NCBI GenBank assembly: GCA_027491415.1
Contig: JAOZFH010000050.1
Span: forward strand, 1-64,000
Reading direction: 5' to 3'
DNA: 64,000 nt
Origin: Thermoproteota archaeon
GTDB lineage: Archaea > Korarchaeota > Korarchaeia > Korarchaeales > Korarchaeaceae
Positions 17,104 to 24,990 of the stretch are shown here, piece by piece. Within the stretch, counting starts at the first letter, position 1, and each line of letters opens with the position of its first letter. The translations under genes were made by a program, and so were the position numbers. The notes below the pieces were generated by a model. That model had not been told where the DNA came from. It saw nothing but the letters and a program-made list of their open reading frames with translations, and made no database searches.

Positions 17104-17978
17104 CACCCTCGCCCCCTCCTGACCGCCTCTGAGAGCCTCCTCGCCAGCTCGGCATGTTCGGGGTTCACGGGCCTTCTGCTGTACCGAGCGAGCTCGAACA
17201 GCCGCTCCAGGTCGGACAGGGGTGAGGCCTCCGGCAGGCCCATGCGCCTGACCTGCTCGAGGTGCTCTCTCGGCGTCCAGCTGGGCTTCATCGGGACGCC
17301 CTGACCGCGCAAGTGCTCTACCGCAGATCTGTAGGACTCTATGACCTGTAGGCGGGCTCCCTCCCACCGCCTCCTGGGCCATACCCTCCTGCTCCCATCT
17401 TTTGCGACTCTCTCTCGTTCCTCGCGTCCTGACAGACGTCCAGCGAGCCCGCCGAAGAGCGAGACACCCGGCCTCAGGAGGGTGACGACGGAGAACGCCA
17501 GAACCGCCAGCCCGATCGCGATGGCCGCCCACAGAACGAGCGACGCACCCGCCCGGGAGGCGCCAGGAGAAGCCGGGACGCCCAGAGATGGGATGGGCGG
17601 GTTTGAGAGCCAGTCGGGGGGTATGAAGCCCCTCCCCTCTCCGGAGGCCTTCAGTCCCTCATACTCCCCCGGATTCGACAGGTATAGGGCGGCCAGGATG
17701 AGGGCCAGCGACAGCAGCGACGTCAGGGCCCTCACCCAGCTCGTCCGGCCACCGGCCTGGAGGACCCCCACGTTCCTCGCGGCGGTCAGGGCGAGGGATG
17801 CCAGCGCCAAGGCCCAGATGGCCCCCGCAGCTACGAGGAGCCTGTTGGGCGCCTTTTCTCCACCCTGCCTTGGGGTGAGGGGCTCTGACAACCTTGGAGC
17901 CCCCACCTCTGCCGCCGAGGCAAGCAGGAGGCCCGCCGCGAGCAGGGCGAGGCCCACCCGCCAAGTTGCCGCCAGCAT
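17103..17978 (-). CDS. DUF4129 domain membrane protein
   Basis: A 291-residue protein with an N-terminal signal-like helix, three or four more membrane segments and a C-terminal soluble DUF4129 region (SYRSAVEHLRGQGVPMKPSW, TPREHLEQVRRMGL, LERLFELARYSRRPV). DUF4129 is usually fused to transglutaminase-like domains or encoded next to MoxR and DUF58, as here. ATG at 17978 is preferred over the adjacent TTG. It is the first gene of the five-gene cluster DUF4129, small membrane protein, MoxR, DUF58, small membrane protein, which may act on cell-surface proteins. Confidence 0.82.
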   Translation of the reverse strand: MLAATWRVGLALLAAGLLLASAAEVGAPRLSEPLTPRQGGEKAPNRLLVAAGAIWALALASLALTAARNVGVLQAGGRTSWVRALTSLLSLALILAALYLSNPGEYEGLKASGEGRGFIPPDWLSNPPIPSLGVPASPGASRAGASLVLWAAIAIGLAVLAFSVVTLLRPGVSLFGGLAGRLSGREERERVAKDGSRRVWPRRRWEGARLQVIESYRSAVEHLRGQGVPMKPSWTPREHLEQVRRMGLPEASPLSDLERLFELARYSRRPVNPEHAELARRLSEAVRRGRG

Positions 17979-18036
17979 CAACGAGCACCATCCTCTGGCC
18001 CGACCGCGGGGGGCCGGTCTCCTCCAGGCCCAGGGG

Positions 18037-18543
18037 TTACTTCCCCGATACGACGAACTCGCAGTACTCGTCGCCCTTTGCCAGGCAGGAGGTCTCTTTC
18101 GACACCATGCGGTGGCCGAACCTCGCGGACAGGAATCCTGCGAGCAGCCCCGCTATCAGGTGGCACACCCCCTCCGAGGGCTTGGCGGGGTAGTTCTCGG
18201 CGTAGGTCCCCCAGGCCCTGACGATCGACCCAGGGGGAGAATGGGTTATCCTCACAACATCCATCCTGGAGGCCCACCCGGCCAGGGAGGCCCACCCGGC
18301 CAGCTCCCGGAGGGCCGACTCGTGATCCTCCAAGTCGGAGTACCTCTCTGCGAGGTCCCTGCCGACGGACAATCCAGCGTGGTAGAACGCGAGCTTGGCT
18401 GTCCTCGACCCCAGGACGGTCTCAACGGAGTGCTGGAGCTGGGCAATCGTGTCCTTCCCCATGAGGATGACCGGCCTGCCGAGGAGGGTCAGCCTACCTT
18501 CCTCGTCAAACTCCAGCACGCCGCGCGGAAACTCCCTGGCCAT
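18037..18543 (-). CDS. V4R (4-vinyl reductase) domain protein
   Basis: A 168-residue single V4R domain, a small-ligand-binding fold. Family features are KLAFYHAGLSVGRDLAERYS, RAWGTYAENYPAKPSEGVCH and the C-terminal cysteine region SKETSCLAKGDEYCEFVV. V4R domains sense small molecules in archaeal and bacterial signalling proteins. ATG at 18543 has a GAGGTG ribosome site 9 nt upstream; GTG at 18555 is the alternative. It lies directly after a Roadblock/LC7 gene, a pairing expected for small-GTPase-type signalling. An in-frame 18-bp tandem duplication gives LAGWASLAGWAS in the middle. Confidence 0.88.
   Translation of the reverse strand: MAREFPRGVLEFDEEGRLTLLGRPVILMGKDTIAQLQHSVETVLGSRTAKLAFYHAGLSVGRDLAERYSDLEDHESALRELAGWASLAGWASRMDVVRITHSPPGSIVRAWGTYAENYPAKPSEGVCHLIAGLLAGFLSARFGHRMVSKETSCLAKGDEYCEFVVSGK
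18268..18303. repeat. Perfect 18-bp tandem duplication inside the V4R gene
   Basis: The 18-mer GGAGGCCCACCCGGCCAG occurs twice without mismatch and without gap, adding six residues in frame. Perfect identity indicates a recent slippage event. Confidence 0.95.
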
Positions 18544-18571
18544 TACAGACTCCACCTCTGGAGGGGGCCTG

Positions 18572-18946
18572 TCAGAACTTGCTGGCGATCTCCCTGGCCA
18601 GCCTCCTCATCTCCACCAGGAGGAGGCCAAGCTTGACGTCGGCTGGAACCACGGACACGAGGATGGCCTCGGGACCGGCTTGCATGGCCACGACCCGTCC
18701 CTTGTCGCCGGCCACGACTATCTCGCTCAGGGGGCCTATACCCACCTCGCCGACCACCCTCTCGCTGACGCTGATCAGGGCGGCCTGGGTAGCTGCGAAG
18801 AGATCCTCGTCCACCTCTGGGGGAAGGTCTGCCACTATGACCAGCCCGTCGGCGCTTATCACGGCAGAGTAGAGAAGATCGGGGATTCTCCTCCTCATCT
18901 CCTTGATCAGGCTCTGAAGCTCCTCGGATATGGACAGAGGCTTCAC
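18572..18946 (-). CDS. Roadblock/LC7 domain protein
   Basis: A 124-residue Roadblock domain (YSAVISADGLVIVADLPPEV, then EIVVAGDKGRVVAMQAGPEA and ILVSVVPADVKLGLLLVEM). Prokaryotic Roadblock proteins of the MglB type control small Ras-like GTPases. No GTPase gene is in the window. The start is GTG at 18946, with a TATA-like GTTTTAACC (18966-18975) about 25 nt upstream, so it leads an operon with the V4R gene 29 nt downstream. A signalling role with the V4R protein as sensor is inferred from this pairing. Confidence 0.9.
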   Translation of the reverse strand: MKPLSISEELQSLIKEMRRRIPDLLYSAVISADGLVIVADLPPEVDEDLFAATQAALISVSERVVGEVGIGPLSEIVVAGDKGRVVAMQAGPEAILVSVVPADVKLGLLLVEMRRLAREIASKF

Positions 18947-18989
18947 CCCTGACCCTCGGCTCGGGGAAGGTTAAAACGTTAAGTCGGCG

Positions 18990-19670
18990 TCAGCGTGCTC
19001 CAAAGAGACGGACCTCCTCGACGATCCTGCCGCCGGCGTAATCGAACAGGAGCGTGGCGACGCGCCTCGCGGCTGCGAGAACCCTGGCAGGCTCGACCTT
19101 CGGCACGCCGCAGGCCACCACGAGGACCCTCCGGGTGTCCGGCCTGATCATGGTGCGTCGGCAGTCTCTGTGAGGGAAAAGGTGCAATATCCCCAGCGAG
19201 TCCGCTAAGACGGGCTCACCTCCGCTCAGGGTTCGGGTGCTGCCTCCTATGGGCGTGAACTCCTCGCCCGCCTCCGCCAGCCTCAGGTAGATGGGCGGCT
19301 CGATTCTGTCAAGGTCGTAGAGCCCTATTGGCACGAGCAACTCGAGACTCGCCACGTTTCCGACATCCACGACGTTGTTAATCCGAGGGATCCCCCTCCC
19401 CGACAAGACCCTCCTCGCAAGGGCCTCCGCCGACGGCCTCGTCTTTGTCGGGTCTATCCCAATGCGCCAGAAGAAGTCCCTGAAGGCCCTCACCACCGGG
19501 TCGTCCTTGAGGGAGTCCAGGGTCATCCTGGCCCGGAGATCGCTCTCCACCGAGGCGATGAGCCCAGCCAGCCCCGGCCAGTCCTCCCTGACCTCGACTC
19601 CACCCACGACTCCGGCCGCCACGTACGCGCCTATGGTAGATGCTCCCTCCCCTAAAACTATCGGAGGCAC
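18990..19670 (-). CDS. B3/B4 tRNA-binding (editing) domain protein
   Basis: A protein with the B3/4 domain of the phenylalanyl-tRNA synthetase beta subunit: ARRVLSGRGIPRINNVVDVG, NVASLELLVPIGLYDLDRI, FTPIGGSTRTLSGGEPVLAD and FPHRDCRRTMI. Free-standing B3/4 proteins are widespread; a tRNA mis-charging clearance role is suspected. I start at GTG 19670 (226 residues) because a TATA-like GAATTTTATC lies 25 nt upstream inside the longer open frame, and residues before it have no family match. Confidence 0.85.
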   Translation of the reverse strand: MPPIVLGEGASTIGAYVAAGVVGGVEVREDWPGLAGLIASVESDLRARMTLDSLKDDPVVRAFRDFFWRIGIDPTKTRPSAEALARRVLSGRGIPRINNVVDVGNVASLELLVPIGLYDLDRIEPPIYLRLAEAGEEFTPIGGSTRTLSGGEPVLADSLGILHLFPHRDCRRTMIRPDTRRVLVVACGVPKVEPARVLAAARRVATLLFDYAGGRIVEEVRLFGAR

Positions 19671-19731
19671 GGGCGGGGTTATCGGGTCGGCGATAAAATT
19701 CTGAGTCAAGGTCGGGCTTCGCTAGCACAAT

Positions 19732-21096
19732 TCAAACGAGGAGTATCTCCGTCGCAAGCGTCCTGACGACCGCCGCCTCCCTGGGACCGAGCGCTGACGG
19801 GAAGGATATCACGATCACTCTCCCACCCTCGCCCAGCGCCAGATCTGAGAGGACCCTCAGGAGGGAGTAGGCCTCTCTGACCCCGAGGTTGCTCGCCAGG
19901 TCGTTGAAAGAGTCCACGATCAGCGTGATAGGCGTGCCGGCCTCCTTCATGACCGAACTCACCAGGGCCGACAGCTGAGATGCCGACACCCCAACTTCGT
20001 ACTCTCTCCCCTCCTCGTCCAGGGCCCTGGGGTGAGAGATGGGGGTCGTCGTCAAGTAGGCCAGGACGGTTCGGCCGGCTCGCCTCAGGAGTCCGGCAAG
20101 CGGCGACCCCTTCCTCGTTAGAAGGAGGATGGTGTCCGGTGAACTCTCTAAGATGTCGCGGAGAGCTGCCAATAGCCTCCCGGTGTAGGCAGCCGGCTCG
20201 GCCTCAATGAGGATGACCCCCTCGGTCACTCCCTTGGGGAAGATGCTCACCCTCTGGAAGAGGGAGTTGAGGGACCAGTAGGTGATGGCCCTGTCGAACG
20301 TTATCCCGCTGGCCGAAACCACCGTCAGGGAGGCGGCGAGCCAGACGACCCTCGGAGACAGGAGGAAAGACAGGGATAGGAGGACGGCAGATACCAGGGA
20401 GAGGAGGATCGCCATGCAGAGGAGCTTGCCCTCCTCTCCCCTCATCAGGGTAAGTTCCCTCCGGGCGCGAACGCACCAAGTCATGGTCAGCGCGGGCCCG
20501 GGCGTCGCGCCAAGGGCCGCCCACCACCTGGGGTCTGGGGCAACCGTCAGCGTGCGGGTCAGGTGGGTCGCGACGAGGGCCATAATCGGAGCCAGGAGAG
20601 CCACACCGACCACTTGAGACCAGCCCCCCGAGGTCTCAATTTCGAACGGGGAATACTCGACGGAACTCAGCCTAGTCATGGAGATCACGCCGTCTGTGGA
20701 GATTATCAGCTCGCCAGCGGCTATCGCAAGAGCGGACGCCAGGAGGATGCCGAGGGGGAGTTTCCTAAACTCCCCCACGGAGAGCACGAGAACCCCCAGC
20801 GAGACTTCCGCGGCGCCGACAGCCATCGTGGCGCGTGCCTTCTTGAGTAGTGGTCTCTTCAGGATCCCCCAGGCGCTAGATATGGAGATGGCTGGGATCC
20901 ACCAGGCGAAGGCGTACAGGATGAGCATGAACGCCGACTCCACCGCGTGGGGGGAGTGACACACCTTCCAGCCCGTCGGCGGGTGAATGATGATTTCAAT
21001 CCCAAGGAGCAGAGGAGCGGCTTGCGCGAGGAGCCAAGCTCTCTTAAGGGGGGAAGCCTTGGCTTCCCTTTTGTACGCGTCTCTCAGCTGGTCCAC
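19732..21096 (-). CDS. Membrane protein with C-terminal RecA-like (DUF835-type) domain
   Basis: A 454-residue protein: about eight membrane helices up to residue 260, then a soluble alpha/beta domain of about 170 residues with VILIEAEPAAYTGRLL, TILLLTRKGSPLAGLL, ITLIVDSFNDLASNLG and RVIVISFPSALGP. The soluble part resembles the DUF835/KaiC-like domains attached to archaeal membrane sensors, but it has no Walker A, so it is probably regulatory. GTG at 21096 is the likely start: a TATA-like CGTTAAATC lies about 26 nt before it. The function is unknown; signalling is the best guess. Confidence 0.6.
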   Translation of the reverse strand: MDQLRDAYKREAKASPLKRAWLLAQAAPLLLGIEIIIHPPTGWKVCHSPHAVESAFMLILYAFAWWIPAISISSAWGILKRPLLKKARATMAVGAAEVSLGVLVLSVGEFRKLPLGILLASALAIAAGELIISTDGVISMTRLSSVEYSPFEIETSGGWSQVVGVALLAPIMALVATHLTRTLTVAPDPRWWAALGATPGPALTMTWCVRARRELTLMRGEEGKLLCMAILLSLVSAVLLSLSFLLSPRVVWLAASLTVVSASGITFDRAITYWSLNSLFQRVSIFPKGVTEGVILIEAEPAAYTGRLLAALRDILESSPDTILLLTRKGSPLAGLLRRAGRTVLAYLTTTPISHPRALDEEGREYEVGVSASQLSALVSSVMKEAGTPITLIVDSFNDLASNLGVREAYSLLRVLSDLALGEGGRVIVISFPSALGPREAAVVRTLATEILLV

Positions 21097-21253
21097 TACT
21101 CGGGACCAGTGGGTGTTGGATTTAACGGTATCACCCGTAAGTACGGACGGAAGAATCAATTCGCGCGTAATAGAGGCTAATGAGCTGAGTCATACTTCCG
21201 TATTACGAACGGTCTGGACCCGTTAAATTGGCGAGCGAGGACTTTTAGGTAGC

Positions 21254-21478
21254 ATGGTCTCTCCAACCTCTAAGGAAGTAAGGCTCCTCTCCGAGTCTTG
21301 GGCATGGGTCAGCGAAAACTTGGAGAGGCTTAAGAGAAATTACCCTGGAGAGTACGTCGCCGTGCTCGGAGGGAGGCTGGTGGGGCATTCGAAGGATTAC
21401 CACGGTCTGTTGGCCAGACTCTGGTCGAAGGGGTTCTTTCCTGGCCCCGTGGTTATAACTCAGGTACCAGCTGAGTGA
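21254..21478 (+). CDS. DUF5678-like small protein
   Basis: A 74-residue protein with the pattern LERLKRNYPGEYVAVLGGRL then VGHSKDYHGLLARLW and GPVVITQVP, typical of the small archaeal DUF5678 family of unknown function. The ATG lies about 28 nt after a TATA-like CGTTAAATTG. It precedes an ArsR-like regulator and a quinone prenyltransferase gene on the same strand. Confidence 0.75.
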   Translation: MVSPTSKEVRLLSESWAWVSENLERLKRNYPGEYVAVLGGRLVGHSKDYHGLLARLWSKGFFPGPVVITQVPAE

Positions 21479-21517
21479 GGTTGGGCCTCATCAGCCAACA
21501 ATACAAACACCTTTTCA

Positions 21518-21546
21518 ATATTCAAACATTTAAATCTGTCGAATAT
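21518..21546 (+). promoter_or_regulatory. Promoter of ArsR-like gene flanked by inverted repeat
   Basis: ATATTC (21518-21523) and GAATAT (21541-21546) form an inverted repeat around the TATA-like ATTTAAAT (21528-21535). The ATG follows at 21568. A regulator bound here would cover the TATA box, fitting autorepression by the ArsR-like protein. Confidence 0.5.
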
Positions 21547-21567
21547 CATACCCGGATTGGAGCGCCG

Positions 21568-21981
21568 ATGGCGAGGGCGATCCTAAAGTCAGAAAGCATA
21601 AAGAAACTGATTGGTGAGGACTGTCTTTCTGTTCTGAGGGCCCAGGACGAGATTCCAGAGAAGATAGTCATTCCCTCGAAGGAGGAGGTTTATGAGGTCT
21701 CTCGACTATTTAAGCTCATCTCTTCTGAGCCTAAGCTCGAGATACTTGCGCTCCTAAGCCAGACAAGCCTTCCAGTCTGCGCGATATCCAAGCTACTCCA
21801 GAAAGACCAGTCTCTCGTCTCTCACCATCTATCAGAACTCAGGATGGCCGGGCTGGTCCGCGAGAAGAGGTCTGGCAGGTTCAAGGTCTACTCGATAGAT
21901 AAGGAGAACATAGAGGGCATCTGTAGTCGCATGCAGAAGCTTATAGGCACCTCACAATTGACCGGGACTGGCTCAAGGTGA
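21568..21981 (+). CDS. ArsR-family winged-helix regulator
   Basis: A 137-residue regulator with an ArsR-type wHTH: LFKLISSEPKLEILALLSQ, then LPVCAISKLLQKDQ, SLVSHHLSELRMAGLVREKR and a wing RSGRFKVYSI. One cysteine stands at the ArsR metal-motif position (PVC, against the ELCVC of arsenic sensors), so arsenite or cadmium sensing is not supported. ATG at 21568 was chosen over the upstream frame because the promoter lies inside that extension. Codon use is visibly more AT-rich than in the neighbours. It sits 10 nt before the UbiA gene and probably controls this unit. Confidence 0.85.
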   Translation: MARAILKSESIKKLIGEDCLSVLRAQDEIPEKIVIPSKEEVYEVSRLFKLISSEPKLEILALLSQTSLPVCAISKLLQKDQSLVSHHLSELRMAGLVREKRSGRFKVYSIDKENIEGICSRMQKLIGTSQLTGTGSR

Positions 21982-21990
21982 GGAAGTGGA

Positions 21991-22887
21991 ATGGGCCTCA
22001 GAGTCTGGCTTGCTGAGCTCAGGGCGCCGTTTCTCCTCTTGACTCCCGATGTAGTCGCATTTGGGACGGCGCTTGCCTGGGTCAGGGGTTACTTCAGCCC
22101 CTTGCTCTGCGCTGTGACCGTCCTCGGCGCCCTGCTTCTACACATGGCCGTCAATGTTCTCAACGACTACTTCGACTACGTCGGAGGTGTGGACCTGCAC
22201 ACGAAGAGGACTCCTTTCTCCGGGGGAAGCGGAATCCTGACGGCGGGGCTCCTCAATCCCAAGTCAGTTTACTCCCTCGGCGTGGCGTCTCTGCTGGGCG
22301 GCCTAGCGGTGGGCGCATACCTCGCCCTGACGGTCGGTCCCTGGGTGCTGGCGCTGGGGCTCGTGGGAGCCGCAACGGCCTACCTCTACACTCCCGTCCT
22401 CACCAAGCTGGGAGTCGGAGAACTCTCCACGGGCCTTAACTTCGGCCCGCTCATGGTCTTGGGTGCCTACTACGTCCAAACTGGAAGGATGGACTTGGAG
22501 GGATTCCTCGCCGGCATCCCCCTCGGGCTCTTGATTGCAAACCTGCTGCTCCTCAACGAGTTCCCCGACGTCGAGGCCGACGCTCGGGGTGGGAGGAGGA
22601 CGCTCCCCATCTTGGTGGGAAGGCCCGCCGCGGCCAGGATATTTGCCGCCGTGCACATCCTCGCGTTCCTGAGCCTGGCGGCGTTGGTGGCCTCTGGAGT
22701 TCTCCCAGTGGGTGCCCTGCTGGGGATCGTCGGCGCCTTTCCCGCCTTCAAGGCCAGCTCTGGGGCCCTGAGACACTCGGAGGAAATTGAGGCGCTGGTG
22801 CCGTTCATGGCGGCCAATGTCCAGGCGACTCTGATCACCCCGCTGCTGGCGACCGTGGGGGTGGTGGTCCAGGGCCTCCTGGCCTGA
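21991..22887 (+). CDS. UbiA-family prenyltransferase (MenA-like quinone biosynthesis)
   Basis: A 298-residue membrane prenyltransferase with about eight helices. The two Asp-rich motifs that bind prenyl diphosphate through magnesium are NDYFDYVGGVD (residues about 55-65) and NEFPDVEADARGGRRTLPI (about 190-208). The first motif and the GGSG after KRTPFS are typical of MenA-like enzymes that attach the isoprenoid tail to a naphthoquinone head group. A menaquinone-type product would feed the bd-type oxidase encoded at 58-61 kb. GGTGAGG upstream of the ATG is a ribosome site. The hairpin at 22899-22920 ends the unit. Confidence 0.85.
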   Translation: MGLRVWLAELRAPFLLLTPDVVAFGTALAWVRGYFSPLLCAVTVLGALLLHMAVNVLNDYFDYVGGVDLHTKRTPFSGGSGILTAGLLNPKSVYSLGVASLLGGLAVGAYLALTVGPWVLALGLVGAATAYLYTPVLTKLGVGELSTGLNFGPLMVLGAYYVQTGRMDLEGFLAGIPLGLLIANLLLLNEFPDVEADARGGRRTLPILVGRPAAARIFAAVHILAFLSLAALVASGVLPVGALLGIVGAFPAFKASSGALRHSEEIEALVPFMAANVQATLITPLLATVGVVVQGLLA

Positions 22888-22898
22888 AGGCGGAAGGG

Positions 22899-22920
22899 AG
22901 GCCCCTCGGGTTGGGGGCCT
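22899..22920 (+). terminator. Hairpin after the UbiA gene
   Basis: AGGCCCC at 22899-22905 pairs with GGGGCCT at 22914-22920, followed by CACCTTATTTTCC. It lies 12 nt past the UbiA stop. The AT-rich patch after it may also be the TATA box of the next gene. Confidence 0.6.
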
Positions 22921-22953
22921 TCACCTTATTTTCCAGACAGGGGGTCAAATTAG

Positions 22954-24924
22954 GTGATGATTAGGCCCGGCCTCAGGAGGGAGGCCGTCGGCTCCCTGGC
23001 CCTTATCGCCTACTGGAGGGGCCTGACCTCACCCGAGGAGTTCGATCAGCCGGAGGGCCTCTCGGGCATCGAGATCGACGGGCTAGATCCTCAAATCTTG
23101 GAAGAGGCCGTCAGGAGGGCACGAGGTCTCTCCAGGCACGGCGCCATGAGGTTGGCCAGGGAGATACAGGACTCCCTGGCCCCGAAGCTGGGCGGCCTCA
23201 GGAAGAGGCTGGCCGCCTACTACACCCTGAGGCCGGTGGCGAGGATGATGGCCAGGTCGGCCTGGAGGGTGATCGGCGGGTCGCCGGAGATCTCCGACCC
23301 ATTCGCCGGCGCGGGCGTGACCCTGTGGGAGGCCGTGATGGCCGGGCTGAACCCCAGTCTGGTCCTGGCATCCGAGATAGTTCCCGAGGCGGCCCTGGCC
23401 TGCTACGCCACGGTCCTGACGGCCCTGCGCGGCGACGAGGGGGTACTCGACGTGAGGGCGGGCGACAGCTTCCGCACCCTCTCCGGCGAGGAGTCAGAGG
23501 TCGACGTGATTCTCACCAACCCGCCCTTCACCAGGTGGGAGCTGCTGGAGAGGGACTACCGCTCCTTCCTGCAGTCAGAGGGGCCCGGGGCGCCTGAGGA
23601 CCTTGGGGGCCAGCCCTCCCTTCAGGCGTTCGCCCTCGCCCTCTCAGAGAGGCTGCTCAGAGATGAAGGGGTGCTCGCGAGCGTCCTCCCCGCCTCGACC
23701 TTCTACACCCTATACGGCCGCGGCGTTGTGAGAATGCTCAGGGACAGGTTCGACCACGTGGCCCTGCTCGAGGGGCCGTGGCACTCGGCCAGCGCGGGCA
23801 GCGGATTCAAAGAGGTCATCCTGCTGGCCACCCGCGGTCTCGGGCTCAGGGGGATTGAACACCTCAGACTCACAGAGGAGGCGCTCGGCGAGGTCGAGCG
23901 GCTGATAGGTAGGCGCGCGATGCCCGCAGAGAGGATCGAGGCGGAGGCGAGGGCCTTCCCCAGCTTCCTAGCGGCCGTGAGGAGGCACCCCATCAAGGAC
24001 CTCCTCCTGCCAGTCTTGCTGGAGGGCCTTTCGAGCGGGGCCCTGAGGCACGGCCCGCCCTGCAGGTCCTTGAGGGGGGTCGAGATGTACGGCCCCGACT
24101 TCTTCCTCATCCCCCACAGGTACTGGTCCCTCATGGGCTGGGGCCCCGAGGGTGCCTTCATAGTGGGCGAAAGCGGGAGAGAACTCTTCATCCCGTCTGA
24201 GTTCCTGCTACCGGCCTTCAGGAAGCCAGAGGCCCACAGGTGGATTGCGGTTACGTACCCCTCGCACTTGCTTCTGACGCTGCCGGAGGACCTCTCGTCG
24301 GCTCCGCCGGACGTGAGGGAGTACGTCAAGTGGGGAGAGGAGAGCGGCGCGGCCAGGCCAGCCATTCGATCGTTCGGACCGGCCTGGTGGGCCCACGCGA
24401 CTAGGCAGGTGGCCTCGAAGAGGCCCTTCGCCAGGCTCTTCCTCCTCGACAAGCTGGATCCCTCCAGGCGCGGCAGCCTGGCCCTCTACTCGCCTGAGCA
24501 GGTGACTGCGACCAAGAACTTCTACCCAGTGGACTGCGGGGATCCCACCTGGGAGGCGGCCCTGGCGGCCTGGTACAACTCCACCGCGTTCCTGGCCTAT
24601 CTGCTGCTGGCCGGTCGGGAGATCGGTCCGAGCTGGCTTAGGTTTTTGCTGGACGACTACAAGAGCATCCCCACGCCGAACGTTCCCTCTCTATCCCCAG
24701 GCAAGGTTGACAAGGCGGCCGAGGTCCTCCTGAGGGTCGGCTCCAGGGAGCTGCCGCCCCTGCCCGACCAGATTGGATCAGATGAGAGGTGGGAGCTGGA
24801 TAACGCCATCCTGCGAATGATCGGCCTCGAGGAGGAGGCCGCGTCCTCGCTCCTCGGCGGGCTTTACCGGCTTGTTAGGGAGGAGCTCGCGCTGAGGGTC
24901 GAGGCCTCTAGGAGCTCGGTGTGA
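22954..24924 (+). CDS. Solitary N6-adenine DNA methyltransferase
   Basis: A 656-residue protein with S-adenosylmethionine motif I in ISDPFAGAGVTLWEAVMAGL (residues about 111-130) and catalytic motif IV NPPF in DVILTNPPFTRWELL (about 185-199). Upstream of motif I is a YYTLRPVARMMARSAW helix like motif X. The C-terminal 350 residues probably recognise the target and hold a second DNA-binding part. The length is like combined type II or orphan enzymes, but no endonuclease, BREX or DISARM partner is next to it. A TATA-like CTTATTTTC near 22925 gives an almost leaderless start. Host DNA marking or an incomplete restriction system are both possible. Confidence 0.85.
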   Translation: MMIRPGLRREAVGSLALIAYWRGLTSPEEFDQPEGLSGIEIDGLDPQILEEAVRRARGLSRHGAMRLAREIQDSLAPKLGGLRKRLAAYYTLRPVARMMARSAWRVIGGSPEISDPFAGAGVTLWEAVMAGLNPSLVLASEIVPEAALACYATVLTALRGDEGVLDVRAGDSFRTLSGEESEVDVILTNPPFTRWELLERDYRSFLQSEGPGAPEDLGGQPSLQAFALALSERLLRDEGVLASVLPASTFYTLYGRGVVRMLRDRFDHVALLEGPWHSASAGSGFKEVILLATRGLGLRGIEHLRLTEEALGEVERLIGRRAMPAERIEAEARAFPSFLAAVRRHPIKDLLLPVLLEGLSSGALRHGPPCRSLRGVEMYGPDFFLIPHRYWSLMGWGPEGAFIVGESGRELFIPSEFLLPAFRKPEAHRWIAVTYPSHLLLTLPEDLSSAPPDVREYVKWGEESGAARPAIRSFGPAWWAHATRQVASKRPFARLFLLDKLDPSRRGSLALYSPEQVTATKNFYPVDCGDPTWEAALAAWYNSTAFLAYLLLAGREIGPSWLRFLLDDYKSIPTPNVPSLSPGKVDKAAEVLLRVGSRELPPLPDQIGSDERWELDNAILRMIGLEEEAASSLLGGLYRLVREELALRVEASRSSV

Positions 24925-24925
24925 G

Positions 24926-24985
24926 CCCTCACCCCAGGCTCAACGTCCGAAAGGCCCAGCTCAAAGAAGGGGGGAGGTGAGGGCT
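24926..24985. terminator. Inverted repeat between convergent genes
   Basis: AGCCCTCACC just after the methyltransferase stop and GGTGAGGGCT just before the DUF4349 stop are exact reverse complements. The resulting stem-loop lies between two convergent genes and may limit read-through from both sides. Confidence 0.5.
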
Positions 24986-24990
24986 GAGGG

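Noticed and set aside
16663-17532. 289-residue open frame covering the small MoxR-operon gene
   Set aside because: The first half is antisense-like and overlaps the DUF4129 coding region; the real protein starts at ATG 17103.
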